From: an uncultured Clostridia bacterium | Lineage (GTDB): Bacteria; Bacillota; Clostridia; Christensenellales; CAG-138 | Assembly (NCBI GenBank): GCA_946631895.1 | Contig: CAMPAN010000010.1 | Location: forward strand, 1-35,244 | Direction of reading: 5' to 3' | DNA length: 35,244 bases | Shown here: in pieces, positions 25,119-31,501 of the stretch | How positions within the stretch are numbered: position 1 is the stretch's first letter | Layout: each line of letters begins with the position of its first letter | The notes under the pieces: generated by a model | Seen by the model: the letters and a program-made list of their open reading frames with translations, nothing else | Database searches by the model: none | Told to the model about the DNA's origin: nothing | Program-made: the position numbers and the translations under genes

Positions 25119-25604
25119 ATGAAGCTTGAATGGATGGGCGACCACCGCGACGTCGTCGAAGCGCTGATTCACTACTGCAACATCTACGCCGGCGTATACC
25201 GGATCGAGAAGATGCAGTATGAGGGCATAACCTATTCTTATTCACAGATTCAGGTGCTGGAATACCTTCTCGAAAACGAGGAGCGCAACGAAAACATGTC
25301 CTCCATCGCGCAGCGTCTCGGTATTACGCGCAGCAATTTCACAAAGATCATCAACCGCCTGGAACGCAAGGGACTGGTTGAACGCGTACGCGCGCCCGGC
25401 AGCCGCCGTGATCTTTGTGTCTGCGTCAACGATCTCGGCAGAACGCTCTACGAAGACTACGCGAAAGGCGTTCTGAAACGGCATTTCGAGCCGATGTTCC
25501 GCGATCTCGACAAGCTCACCCCCGAATCCCGCGCGATCGTGCGCGACGCGCTGATGGACGCCATGGGCGGCGTGCGTCCGAAACGCACGGAAGAAACAAA
25601 ATAA
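25119..25604 (+). CDS. MarR-family transcriptional regulator
   Basis: This 161-residue protein has the MarR winged helix: YSQIQVLEYLLENEERNENMSSIAQRLGITRSNFTKIINRLERKGLVERVRAPGSRRDLCVCVNDLG, with a typical wing and the SRRD turn. Flanking helices at both ends would form the dimer. GGGAGA precedes the start. It is divergent from the hydrolase-membrane fusion and the intergenic region carries a perfect palindrome and related half-sites, so it probably controls that gene and itself. MarR proteins respond to small aromatic compounds or oxidation, but no ligand can be named. There is no obvious sensing Cys pair. Confidence 0.93.
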   Translation: MKLEWMGDHRDVVEALIHYCNIYAGVYRIEKMQYEGITYSYSQIQVLEYLLENEERNENMSSIAQRLGITRSNFTKIINRLERKGLVERVRAPGSRRDLCVCVNDLGRTLYEDYAKGVLKRHFEPMFRDLDKLTPESRAIVRDALMDAMGGVRPKRTEETK

Positions 25605-25618
25605 TGATACAGCGTATG

Positions 25619-25650
25619 AAAAAGGATCCGGAAACACCGGATCCTTTTTT
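25619..25650. terminator. Bidirectional terminator between marR and the sigma factor gene
   Basis: AAAAAGGATCCGG and CCGGATCCTTTTTT are complementary around an AAACA loop. The two flanking genes converge here, and the stem has A and T runs for either direction. Confidence 0.93.
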
Positions 25651-25653
25651 CGG

Positions 25654-26943
25654 TCAGAGTATGTAATCGGTGATGCAGTCGTACCAGTGCACGCAGGTTT
25701 CGCCGTCGACGGTGATGCGCTCGTTTTCGGGCAGCAGTTCCGTCCAGGGGCGCTTGTAGCTTTCCTGCATCCAGTCATTCCGGTTGAAGCGGCGCCAGAG
25801 CACCGTTCTGCCGTTCCGGTCGAGATACTGCTCGGTCAGTACGCCTTCCTCATACGCGCCCGCGTCGATCACGCAGATCGTGTCGTAGGTCTTTCCGTTG
25901 ATCTGAACCTCGTACCGTCCGACGACGTCCAGCATAAACGGCTCTTTCGCGGTCGTGATCACGCTGCCGTGCTTTTGGATCAGTCCCTTCGGCGCGATAT
26001 GCGTTTCGTTGCCGCAGTTGTCCTTGCCGAAGCCCCAGTTATCCAGAAATCCGTCGCCGTCGAGGAAGGTGTAAAGCTTCTTCACGCCGTCCTCCTCGTG
26101 ACTTTCCGCCAGATAACGACAGTGCGTGTCCGTGAGCTGCGCGACGAACCGGCGCTTTGCGACGTCCGCGCCGTCGATTTTGTTGCAGTCCATCGGATCG
26201 TACTCGACCGCTTCGATCTCAACGCCTTCAATCCCGTGGACCTCCGCCCGACCGGTCACTTCCAGATCGCACTGCTCCGTGCGTTTGCGCTTCGGAAAAT
26301 CGTACATCGCCCAGCTGCACGTTTCGCCGGGCTTCGGCACGATGAACCATCCCATGAGTTCTTCCCAGCAGACCGCGAACGGTTCGCCTTCGGCTTCTTT
26401 GATCTGATAATCCGGCAGATACTCCGGCATAAACTTTCGATTGTTCTTCATCACAATTTCTCCTTTCGGTTTTTCGGGGTACAGCGCTCTGAACTGCTGT
26501 TTTGCGTGGAACAGACGGCTTTTAACGGTCCCGACAGGGATACCGAGCCGGCTTGCGATCTCCGCCTGCCTTAAATCCTTAAAATAGCTGAGATACAGGA
26601 TCTGCTTGTCGGTACCGCCGAGGCGATCGAGCGTTTCCTGCACGACCGTCCGTGTCGTAACGCCGCGGATACCGGTCGTCAGCGCAGTTTCGTCAAGCGA
26701 TTCCAGCGGGATCTCCATGCGCTTTGCCTTTGCCCGGAAATAGTCGTTGCACTTGTTCCGGGCGATGCCGAGGATCCACGGCTTGAACGACGCTTCGCTG
26801 CTGACCGTGTTCCGGTTCCGGTACGCCGCCGTCAGCACCTCCTGGAGGAGATCCTCCGCGTCCGGAAGATTTCCGATGCGGAATTTCACAAAGCGCTCCA
26901 GCGGCGGCAGATGCGCCGTGAGGAGCGTTTCAAAGTCGGTCAT
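25654..26943 (-). CDS. ECF sigma factor with long C-terminal domain
   Basis: This 429-residue protein begins with a normal ECF sigma factor of about 160 residues. Region 2 contains DAEDLLQEVLTAAYRN and FKPWILGIARNKCNDYFR; region 4 contains ILYLSYFKDLRQAEIASRLGIPVGTVKSRLFHAKQQFR. Then follow about 265 residues of a separate, mostly beta-looking, Cys/Trp-rich domain (FVAQLTDTHCRYLAESH, DNWGFGKDNCGNETHI, VLWRRFNRNDW) that I associate with clostridial sigma fusions but cannot name. At Met165 (MKNNRKF) an AGGAG stands 8 nt upstream in frame, so this domain may also be made alone. The start 26943 follows GAGGTGA. An ECF-like promoter lies upstream. Confidence 0.85.
   Translation of the reverse strand: MTDFETLLTAHLPPLERFVKFRIGNLPDAEDLLQEVLTAAYRNRNTVSSEASFKPWILGIARNKCNDYFRAKAKRMEIPLESLDETALTTGIRGVTTRTVVQETLDRLGGTDKQILYLSYFKDLRQAEIASRLGIPVGTVKSRLFHAKQQFRALYPEKPKGEIVMKNNRKFMPEYLPDYQIKEAEGEPFAVCWEELMGWFIVPKPGETCSWAMYDFPKRKRTEQCDLEVTGRAEVHGIEGVEIEAVEYDPMDCNKIDGADVAKRRFVAQLTDTHCRYLAESHEEDGVKKLYTFLDGDGFLDNWGFGKDNCGNETHIAPKGLIQKHGSVITTAKEPFMLDVVGRYEVQINGKTYDTICVIDAGAYEEGVLTEQYLDRNGRTVLWRRFNRNDWMQESYKRPWTELLPENERITVDGETCVHWYDCITDYIL
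26449..26464 (-). promoter_or_regulatory. In-frame internal ribosome site within the sigma factor gene
   Basis: On the minus strand AGGAG lies 8 nt before an ATG that is in frame with the sigma gene (codon 165). It falls exactly at the junction between the ECF sigma part and the C-terminal domain. It could give a second, shorter product or mark an old gene boundary. Confidence 0.6.
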
Positions 26944-26984
26944 GTTCTCACCTCTTTTCCTTTGCTTTGAGGACGTCTTCACCT

Positions 26985-27016
26985 ATATGGTCGCAAAAGA
27001 AAGCCGAAAGGTTCAC
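26985..27016 (-). promoter_or_regulatory. Candidate ECF-type promoter of the sigma factor gene
   Basis: On the minus strand GTGAACC is followed by GCGACCATAT about 15 nt later, 41 nt upstream of the start codon. The TGAACC form resembles ECF -35 elements, which usually begin GAAC. No good TTGACA/TATAAT pair was seen in this gap, so self-activation by the sigma factor is a reasonable inference. Confidence 0.45.
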
Positions 27017-27041
27017 AAAAGAAAAAAAATATAAGAATATA

Positions 27042-27824
27042 TTATCGGGTCTGTTCGAGCGCCTGCGCAAGCACGTCTGTGTACCGCTGCACCGTGGGTC
27101 CGAGCGATCTGAGCCACGCTTTGGTGTCCGGGTCGTCTCGATAGCGCAGCGGATCGCGCCGGATCGCAAGCGTGCGTTTCAGCGGTTCGTCGTCCGGGAA
27201 GATCCGCTCGGAAAGCGCCCACTCCCCTGCCCGGGTTTTGGAAATGACCGTACCGAAGCGCAGCGTATAGACACATCTTGCAATGTCCAGCAGCCATCCG
27301 CAGGAATACAGGCTGTCGTCCGTTTCGACGGCGCACCGGCGGATCCCGTCGAGATGAAGCCGGATCGCGGCGATCAGCTCCTCGCGCGCGGGCGCTGTAA
27401 ACAGGCTGCGGTCGCCGCTGCCGCAGACGCAGACGCCGTCGTGCAGTAGCTCGTACCGCGCGAATGGGTCGAGACAAAACCGGTCTGTGACGCGCTGACC
27501 GGACGTGCCCCAGTAAACAAGCCGCGAAAACACGTCGTTTTTGTATTCCCGGCGATTCACGATCACGCCCTCGAACGCGCGGAAATACGGATTTTCCGGA
27601 TGCTGCGCGCAAAGCGTCTGCCGAAGCGTCAGAAGCGCTTCCGCCTGCTCCTCCGTGATCGGATCTTCCGAAAACGCGATACAGTCGATATCGCTCCAGC
27701 CTAAATGAAAATCATCGAGCACAACGCTGCCGTACAGCCAGAAGCCGTACAGCGGGCGTGCAAGCACGGCGGAGATCTGCTCCGCCATCGTTTCCGCGGA
27801 TTGTCGCAATGCTGTCTGTTTCAT
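27042..27824 (-). CDS. Nucleotidyltransferase domain protein (AadA/DUF4111-like)
   Basis: This 260-residue protein has the nucleotidyltransferase signature near residue 31: YGSVVLDDFHLGWSDIDCIAFSED, with GS and D-x-D (D45, D47). The C-terminal half (LLDIARCVYTLRFGTVISKTRAGEWALSE) is helical and resembles the helical domain of ANT(3'')-type adenylyltransferases. Such enzymes transfer a nucleotide to a small molecule, including aminoglycosides, but no resistance role is shown. Start 27824 (MKQTALRQS) lies 5 nt after the stop of the ferredoxin-type gene with a poor ribosome site; coupling to that gene is likely. The track start further upstream is a shadow in the ferredoxin gene. Confidence 0.8.
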   Translation of the reverse strand: MKQTALRQSAETMAEQISAVLARPLYGFWLYGSVVLDDFHLGWSDIDCIAFSEDPITEEQAEALLTLRQTLCAQHPENPYFRAFEGVIVNRREYKNDVFSRLVYWGTSGQRVTDRFCLDPFARYELLHDGVCVCGSGDRSLFTAPAREELIAAIRLHLDGIRRCAVETDDSLYSCGWLLDIARCVYTLRFGTVISKTRAGEWALSERIFPDDEPLKRTLAIRRDPLRYRDDPDTKAWLRSLGPTVQRYTDVLAQALEQTR

Positions 27825-27829
27825 AGGGA

Positions 27830-28657
27830 TCAGAGCGCGTCCTTGGGACAGTTTTTGACGCATTCCATGCAGAGGATGCACTCCGTCCCGTTCTCGCGCT
27901 TTCTGGAATTGTCGGTCACTTCGACGTTCATCGGGCAGACGCGTTTGCATTTGCCGCAGGAGACGCACTTCTCCTTGTCGCACCTGACGCGGAACAGCGA
28001 AAAATAGCTCATCGGCTTCAGAAAAACCGTGATCGGGCAGATATATTTGCAGAACGCGCGGTTGTCCCTGAACGCGAACGCGAGCGCGATGCCGACGCCG
28101 TAATAGACGAGATTACCGATGAGAAACGCCCAGAACATGATGCGCTCGATATTCCCGACCTTCGCAAGGAACAGCGCGGCGACGAAGATCAGCGAAGCCG
28201 CAAACGTGATATACCGGATCCATCCGAGCTTCTTCCGCGGCTGTTGCGGGACCTTGTACGGCAGAAAATCAAGCACCATCGCGGTCCAGCAGGCGTAGCC
28301 GCACCAGCCGCGTCCGAAGATCAGCGGTCCGAAAATCTTCGCGACGGCGTAATGGATGGTCGCCGCCTCAAACACGCCGGTGAACAGATAGTACCAGAAG
28401 CCTTCGATCTGCATGTTCTCGCCCTTGATGAAGCCGAGATAGACCAGCATATAGAGCCCGACGAGCAGTTGCACAACGCGCCGCGCGTGCTTGTATTTCC
28501 GGATATAGAGGAAGATGCCGAGCGCGATCGAGATGCCGATATAGCTGAAATTGAACAGATAGAACAGGTTGTGTTTGGTCAGCCAAAGCGTGATCGCCAC
28601 GGCTTCGAAGATCACAAAGATCAGGATGGGATGCAGATATTTCTTTACGGTATTCAT
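27830..28657 (-). CDS. Membrane 4Fe-4S protein (NapH/YccM-like polyferredoxin)
   Basis: This 275-residue protein has about six membrane segments, with GRGWCGYACW in the middle (the family's Cys-rich loop) and CKYICPITVFLKP after it. The C-terminal domain has two [4Fe-4S] sites, C-x2-C-x2-C-x3-C: CVSCGKCKRVCP and CILCMECVKNCP. It probably passes electrons at the membrane in a NapH-like role, but no partner oxidoreductase is nearby. Start 28657 follows GAGGGG; the track start is 33 codons earlier and overlaps the promoter. The nucleotidyltransferase follows 5 nt later. Confidence 0.9.
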   Translation of the reverse strand: MNTVKKYLHPILIFVIFEAVAITLWLTKHNLFYLFNFSYIGISIALGIFLYIRKYKHARRVVQLLVGLYMLVYLGFIKGENMQIEGFWYYLFTGVFEAATIHYAVAKIFGPLIFGRGWCGYACWTAMVLDFLPYKVPQQPRKKLGWIRYITFAASLIFVAALFLAKVGNIERIMFWAFLIGNLVYYGVGIALAFAFRDNRAFCKYICPITVFLKPMSYFSLFRVRCDKEKCVSCGKCKRVCPMNVEVTDNSRKRENGTECILCMECVKNCPKDAL

Positions 28658-28687
28658 AACGACGCCCCTCGGAAAACGATTGCTATT

Positions 28688-28716
28688 ATCATACCATGAA
28701 ACGCGTCGGAACGCAA
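28688..28716 (-). promoter_or_regulatory. Promoter of the 4Fe-4S protein gene
   Basis: On the minus strand TTGCGT and TATGAT are separated by 17 nt, ending 30 nt before the start codon. Confidence 0.6.
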
Positions 28717-28763
28717 TGGGGGCGCGGGTTGCGGATATCAAAGGACAGCATGGCAAACATGAA

Positions 28764-29111
28764 TTATCGGCGTATCATAATGCCTTTCATATACTGCGTT
28801 TCATTATGTGTCCGATATACTTCCGTTTTCTCTTCTTCCGTGCAGCCAATCAGTATTTTGATTTCCGAATCCCGCTTCATTAAATCAACAATACACATGA
28901 CGGCGTCGATCTTCCTGTCACCGCTTCCGACCCATACATCAATTCCTGCGCCATCCATAGAAGCGGTGTTTTTCAGATATCCGTAATCGACCTTATAAAT
29001 GAAATCCGGAAATCTCGGATGCGCGGATCCTTTGGGTCTGTCGATCACGATTTCCGAATTGCTTACCAATTCATCCAACGTATTCCAAAAAGCGACATTA
29101 TACTCATTCAT
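28764..29111 (-). CDS. Inorganic pyrophosphatase-like protein, catalytic Asp missing
   Basis: This 115-residue protein resembles the core of family I inorganic pyrophosphatase. VIDRPKGSAHPRFP and FIYKVDYGYLKNT match the early strands, and MDGAGIDVWVG stands where the enzyme has DGDPxDVLV. The middle Asp (Asp67 in the E. coli enzyme) is Ala here, so normal catalysis is unlikely, though the outer two Asp and later D76 and D81 (VDLMKRD) are kept. It is shorter than the 170-residue family. Start 29111 (MNEYNVAFWN) follows GAGGA; the track ORF begins earlier without a good ribosome site. No clear promoter was seen. It may bind a phosphate compound rather than hydrolyse it. Confidence 0.75.
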   Translation of the reverse strand: MNEYNVAFWNTLDELVSNSEIVIDRPKGSAHPRFPDFIYKVDYGYLKNTASMDGAGIDVWVGSGDRKIDAVMCIVDLMKRDSEIKILIGCTEEEKTEVYRTHNETQYMKGIMIRR

Positions 29112-29207
29112 TTTTGCGTCCTCAGATTTGGTTGAAAACCCTTGTTGTGAACAACTATCCACGAAACCATTCTTCTCAAAATCGATGTAAACTGTGATTG
29201 AATGATC

Positions 29208-29567
29208 TCATTCTTCGTCCATATTCTTTTTCACCGTCTTGCAGGAAGCTGCCAGCATGACTCGTATCGAGGCGCATTGCTCGTTCAGAGCTTGATACAA
29301 GGGTTCTTCGATATAGTTTGTGCGGTGCAGCAATTCCAGCCAATAGCCGGTCTCGCTCGCTTCTTTCAATGCAATCTCCAGTTTGGAAATGAAATCCTTT
29401 TTGCCCTGCGCGTACTTGGCTTCATAAATATTGGCGCCGATGGATGTCCCGGAACGTCCTATTTGATTTGCGATGACGGACTCATGTTTTGCTTTCAGGT
29501 CTTTAACAAGAGCGATGATCCTAACGGAGAAGTCCATGGATAGATCCCGCAGTTTTGATTCGGACAT
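29208..29567 (-). CDS. Four-helix-bundle protein (S23/IVP, bAvd-like)
   Basis: This 119-residue protein is of the four-helix-bundle/23S rRNA intervening sequence family (S23). Key segments are LSMDFSVRIIALVKDL, IANQIGRSGTSIGANIYEAKYAQGKKDFISKLEIALKEASETGYWLELL, matching the family core, followed by a helix to the end. Members assemble into ring-like pentamers, and a relative (Avd) serves diversity-generating retroelements; no reverse transcriptase is seen here. GAGGTGAT precedes the ATG at 29567, and a consensus-like promoter lies just upstream. That promoter abuts the hairpin array at 29625-29800, which may belong to the same unit. Confidence 0.92.
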   Translation of the reverse strand: MSESKLRDLSMDFSVRIIALVKDLKAKHESVIANQIGRSGTSIGANIYEAKYAQGKKDFISKLEIALKEASETGYWLELLHRTNYIEEPLYQALNEQCASIRVMLAASCKTVKKNMDEE

Positions 29568-29595
29568 ATGATCACCTCATTGTTTCTATGTTTCG

Positions 29596-29624
29596 ATAAT
29601 ACCATTTTGAAAAGCGATTGTAAA
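29596..29624 (-). promoter_or_regulatory. Promoter of the four-helix-bundle gene
   Basis: On the minus strand TTTACA and TATTAT are separated by 17 nt. The -35 ends exactly where the hairpin array begins, so the array sits directly upstream of the promoter. Confidence 0.75.
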
Positions 29625-29800
29625 GTGATGCATGCGCCGAAGGCGCAAGTGATGTTTTTGCCGCAAGCGGCAAAAGTGATGCTGCTCCATGCTGTCGCCG
29701 TGATGTGATGTGTTCCGCTCACGTGCCGAAGGCACACATCACGTCCGCAGGACACATCACGCCGAAGGCACATCTCGTTCCGCGCCGGCGGAACACATCG
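29625..29800. repeat. Array of short hairpins linked by GTGATG/CATCAC
   Basis: Seven small perfect hairpins follow each other here. Examples: TGCGCC-GAA-GGCGCA (29633), TTTTGCCG-CAAG-CGGCAAAA (29656), GTGCC-GAA-GGCAC (29723), GTCC-GCA-GGAC (29743), GCC-GAA-GGC (29761) and GTTCCGC-GCCG-GCGGAAC (29777). GTGATG occurs five times in the left part (29625, 29649, 29676, 29700, 29705) and CATCAC twice on the right (29737, 29755), so the array is also a large imperfect inverted repeat. It has no coding potential of its own. It lies between the four-helix-bundle promoter and the tRNA cluster terminator. Origin and role are unknown. Confidence 0.85.
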
Positions 29801-29803
29801 TTG

Positions 29804-29843
29804 AAAAAAGCGTTTTTTGCCGATCGGCAAAAAACGCTTTTTT
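29804..29843 (-). terminator. Terminator of the six-gene tRNA cluster
   Basis: AAAAAAGCGTTTTTTGCC and its complement GGCAAAAAACGCTTTTTT enclose a GATC loop. It begins 2 nt after the tRNA-Gly CCA end on the minus strand. The stem is AT-rich with a GCG block, and both ends are T-rich in one strand or the other. Confidence 0.85.
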
Positions 29844-29845
29844 CT

Positions 29846-29919
29846 TGGAGCAGGTAACGGGACTCGAACCCGTGATCTCAGCTTGGAAGGCTAATGTGTT
29901 ACCGCTACACTATACCTGC
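29846..29919 (-). tRNA. tRNA-Gly (anticodon TCC)
   Basis: Minus strand: acceptor GCAGGTA/TACCTGC, anticodon loop CTTCCAA (TCC), T loop TTCGAGT, discriminator T and encoded CCA. Length is 74 nt. It is the last gene of the cluster, just before the terminator. Confidence 0.95.
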
Positions 29920-29922
29920 TTG

Positions 29923-30006
29923 TGGTGCGGACGAAGAGACTTGAACTCATACGCCTATGGCACCGGAACCTAAATCCGGCGCGTCTGCCAATTCCGCCAC
30001 GTCCGC
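29923..30006 (-). tRNA. tRNA-Leu (anticodon TAG)
   Basis: Minus strand: acceptor GCGGACG/CGTCCGC, anticodon loop ATTTAGG (TAG), a long variable arm typical of leucine, T loop TTCAAGT, discriminator A and encoded CCA. Length is 84 nt. Confidence 0.95.
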
Positions 30007-30015
30007 AGAATTGTC

Positions 30016-30091
30016 TGGTGACCCGTCGGGGATTCGAACCCCGGACACCTTGATTAAAAGTCAAGTGCTCTACCGACTGAGCTAACGGGTC
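30016..30091 (-). tRNA. tRNA-Lys (anticodon TTT)
   Basis: Minus strand: acceptor GACCCGT/ACGGGTC, D arm AGCTCAGTCGG, anticodon loop CTTTTAA (TTT), T arm CGGGG-TTCGAAT-CCCCG, discriminator A and encoded CCA. Length is 76 nt. Confidence 0.95.
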
Positions 30092-30092
30092 A

Positions 30093-30167
30093 TGGCTGGG
30101 GTGGCGCGATTTGAACGCACGAATGACGGAGTCAAAGTCCGTTGCCTTACCGCTTGGCTACACCCCA
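30093..30167 (-). tRNA. tRNA-Gln (anticodon TTG)
   Basis: Minus strand: acceptor TGGGGTG/CACCCCA, anticodon loop CTTTGAC (TTG), T loop TTCAAAT, discriminator G and encoded CCA. Length is 75 nt. It lies 1 nt from tRNA-Lys. Confidence 0.95.
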
Positions 30168-30178
30168 AAGTTGCTTTT

Positions 30179-30202
30179 GAGCCGGGTCTTTCGGCCCGGC
30201 TC
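30179..30202. other. GC-rich hairpin between tRNA-His and tRNA-Gln
   Basis: GAGCCGGG and CCCGGCTC are exact complements around an 8-nt loop. There is no T tract on either strand, so a terminator is unlikely. It could guide processing of the polycistronic tRNA transcript. Confidence 0.7.
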
Positions 30203-30210
30203 ACGAGCAA

Positions 30211-30288
30211 TGGGGTGGATAGTGGGACTCGAACCCACGACCTCCAGAGCCACAATCTGGCATTCTAGCCAACTGAACTATATCCACC
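30211..30288 (-). tRNA. tRNA-His (anticodon GTG)
   Basis: Minus strand: acceptor GTGGATA/TATCCAC with the extra 5' G (position -1) facing C73, as in all histidine tRNAs. The anticodon loop is ATTGTGG (GTG), the T loop TTCGAGT, with encoded CCA. Length is 78 nt including the extra G. Confidence 0.95.
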
Positions 30289-30310
30289 ACGTACGCTCAT
30301 CGCAAGGATT

Positions 30311-30342
30311 CGCACCCCCGAGGCGTTTCCCCCGGGGATGCG
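30311..30342. other. GC-rich hairpin between tRNA-Arg and tRNA-His
   Basis: On the minus strand CGCATCCCCGGGGG pairs with CCTCGGGGGTGCG with one or two wobble or mismatched positions. No T tract follows. Like the other spacer hairpin, it may be a processing element. Confidence 0.6.
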
Positions 30343-30346
30343 CCGT

Positions 30347-30423
30347 TGGCGCGCCTGCAGGGATTCGAACCCGGGACCTACGGCTTAGAAGGCCGTTGCT
30401 CTATCCTGCTGAGCTACAGACGC
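30347..30423 (-). tRNA. tRNA-Arg (anticodon TCT)
   Basis: Minus strand: acceptor GCGTCTG/CAGGCGC (one G-T pair), D arm GCTCAGCAGG, anticodon loop CTTCTAA (TCT), T loop TTCGAAT, discriminator G and encoded CCA. Length is 77 nt. It is the first gene of the cluster, after the promoter. Confidence 0.95.
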
Positions 30424-30442
30424 ATCGCAGTTCCGAATTCAT

Positions 30443-30471
30443 ATTTTAACAGAAGAATCCGGTTCTGTCAA
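30443..30471 (-). promoter_or_regulatory. Promoter of the tRNA cluster
   Basis: On the minus strand TTGACA and TAAAAT are separated by 17 nt, ending about 20 nt before tRNA-Arg. It lies 11 nt past the SEC-C gene stop; no clear terminator separates the queA operon from this cluster. Confidence 0.88.
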
Positions 30472-30482
30472 TGTTTTTTTGA

Positions 30483-30983
30483 TTATTTTCCGCAGCACTT
30501 TTTGTACTTCTTGCCGCTGCCGCAGGGACACGGATCGTTTCTTCCGACCGTGGGCGGTGCGACGAAGACCTTCTCCGCGCGGTACTGCTTGGTAAGCTCT
30601 CTGCGCTGTTCCTCGGTGCGGACGCCCTCCCATTCCGGCAGGTTAAAGAGCCAGTCCGCCTTCGCGTTGTGCATGTTGATGAACAGCCGGTCGAAGTCGA
30701 AATCCAGCGTGATCTCGCTGTCCTCGGTGAGTGCCATGAGGTCCTTTTCGCCGTCCGAAAAGCTCGTGTTCGCGCCGTCCAGAAATCCCGTAAAGGTGAC
30801 CGGATCCATGTCGAACTGCGCCGCGACTTCCGAGAGCTTGCCTGCGAAAACCGTTTCGTGGTTTGCAAGGATCTTTTTGTAGTTCTGCTTCTCCGCCTCA
30901 AAGTAGGTGTTCCAGAACGCGTTGTATTCTTCCTGCGTCCGCTGCGACTGTGCAACGTTTTGCCATGTTTCGTATAAACTCAT
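30483..30983 (-). CDS. SEC-C motif protein
   Basis: This 166-residue protein ends in a SEC-C zinc motif ([20 protein letters not shown]), the C-x-C-x8-CC form found at the SecA C terminus and in many small proteins. The preceding 145 residues are helical ([23 protein letters not shown]) and end with a Trp-rich segment ([12 protein letters not shown]). The start at 30983 is preferred for spacing to AAGGGG; an ATG six bases earlier overlaps the rimI stop. The zinc motif often contacts the ribosome or partner proteins; a role in translation fits the operon, but that is inference. Confidence 0.88.
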   Translation of the reverse strand: MSLYETWQNVAQSQRTQEEYNAFWNTYFEAEKQNYKKILANHETVFAGKLSEVAAQFDMDPVTFTGFLDGANTSFSDGEKDLMALTEDSEITLDFDFDRLFINMHNAKADWLFNLPEWEGVRTEEQRRELTKQYRAEKVFVAPPTVGRNDPCPCGSGKKYKKCCGK

Positions 30984-30985
30984 AA

Positions 30986-31501
30986 TCATTCCCCTTTCAG
31001 AAACGTTTCCGATTGTAACAGATAAGTATCATTTAAGCAAGCGTTTTTTTCGATCGTTTCGAGAATATTGCGGTTCCATAGCAGCAGCGCGTCCTCCCCC
31101 GTGTCCGTATAGTAGCGCTTGCGCCGTCCCTGTTGAAGGAAACCCATCTCGTCGTACATGCGCTGCGCGACCGTGTTGTGCTCGCGGACCTCCAGCGTCA
31201 TCATCTCCGCGCCGAACGACGCCGCCGCGCGCATCGCCGCGTGCAGAAGCTGCTTGCCGTATCCGTGACCGCGGAACGCCGGATGGATCGCAATGTTCGT
31301 GATGTGCGCTTCCTCGAACATCACCCACATGCCGCAGTAGCCGATGAGCTCGCCGTCCTTTTCGAGAACGGTATAGTGCGCGACGCGGTTCTTGAGCTCG
31401 CCCATCAGCGAGCGGAACGACCAGGGCGTGCGGAACGACAGCACTTCGATCTCATAGACCGCCTTGACGTCGGCTTTTGTCATTGCCCGTGCCGTGATCA
31501 T
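30986..31501 (-). CDS. rimI: Ribosomal protein alanine N-acetyltransferase RimI
   Basis: This 171-residue GNAT acetyltransferase has the acetyl-CoA loop [10 protein letters not shown] near residue 80, and [27 protein letters not shown] in the C-terminal half, as in RimI. RimI acetylates the N-terminal alanine of ribosomal protein S18 in E. coli. Its place directly after tsaB is the usual one in Gram-positive bacteria. The start at 31501 overlaps the tsaB stop (ATGA). The C-terminal tail of about 20 residues is longer than the family core. Confidence 0.93.
   Translation of the reverse strand: MITARAMTKADVKAVYEIEVLSFRTPWSFRSLMGELKNRVAHYTVLEKDGELIGYCGMWVMFEEAHITNIAIHPAFRGHGYGKQLLHAAMRAAASFGAEMMTLEVREHNTVAQRMYDEMGFLQQGRRKRYYTDTGEDALLLWNRNILETIEKNACLNDTYLLQSETFLKGE

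Noticed and set aside
29208-29567. A diversity-generating retroelement around the four-helix-bundle gene.
   Set aside because: No reverse transcriptase, template repeat or variable repeat was seen in the window; only the accessory-type protein fold is shared.
29625-29800. The hairpin array as a CRISPR array.
   Set aside because: The repeat unit is only about 6 nt, unit spacing is irregular, stems differ from one another, and no cas gene is nearby.
29710-30882. ORFs running through the tRNA cluster (for example 29,710-29,973, 30,111-30,449 and 30,346-30,882 plus strand).
   Set aside because: They are antisense readings of tRNA genes and of the SEC-C gene; their peptide text (FEPGTYGLEG type) is a known artefact of antisense tRNA sequence.
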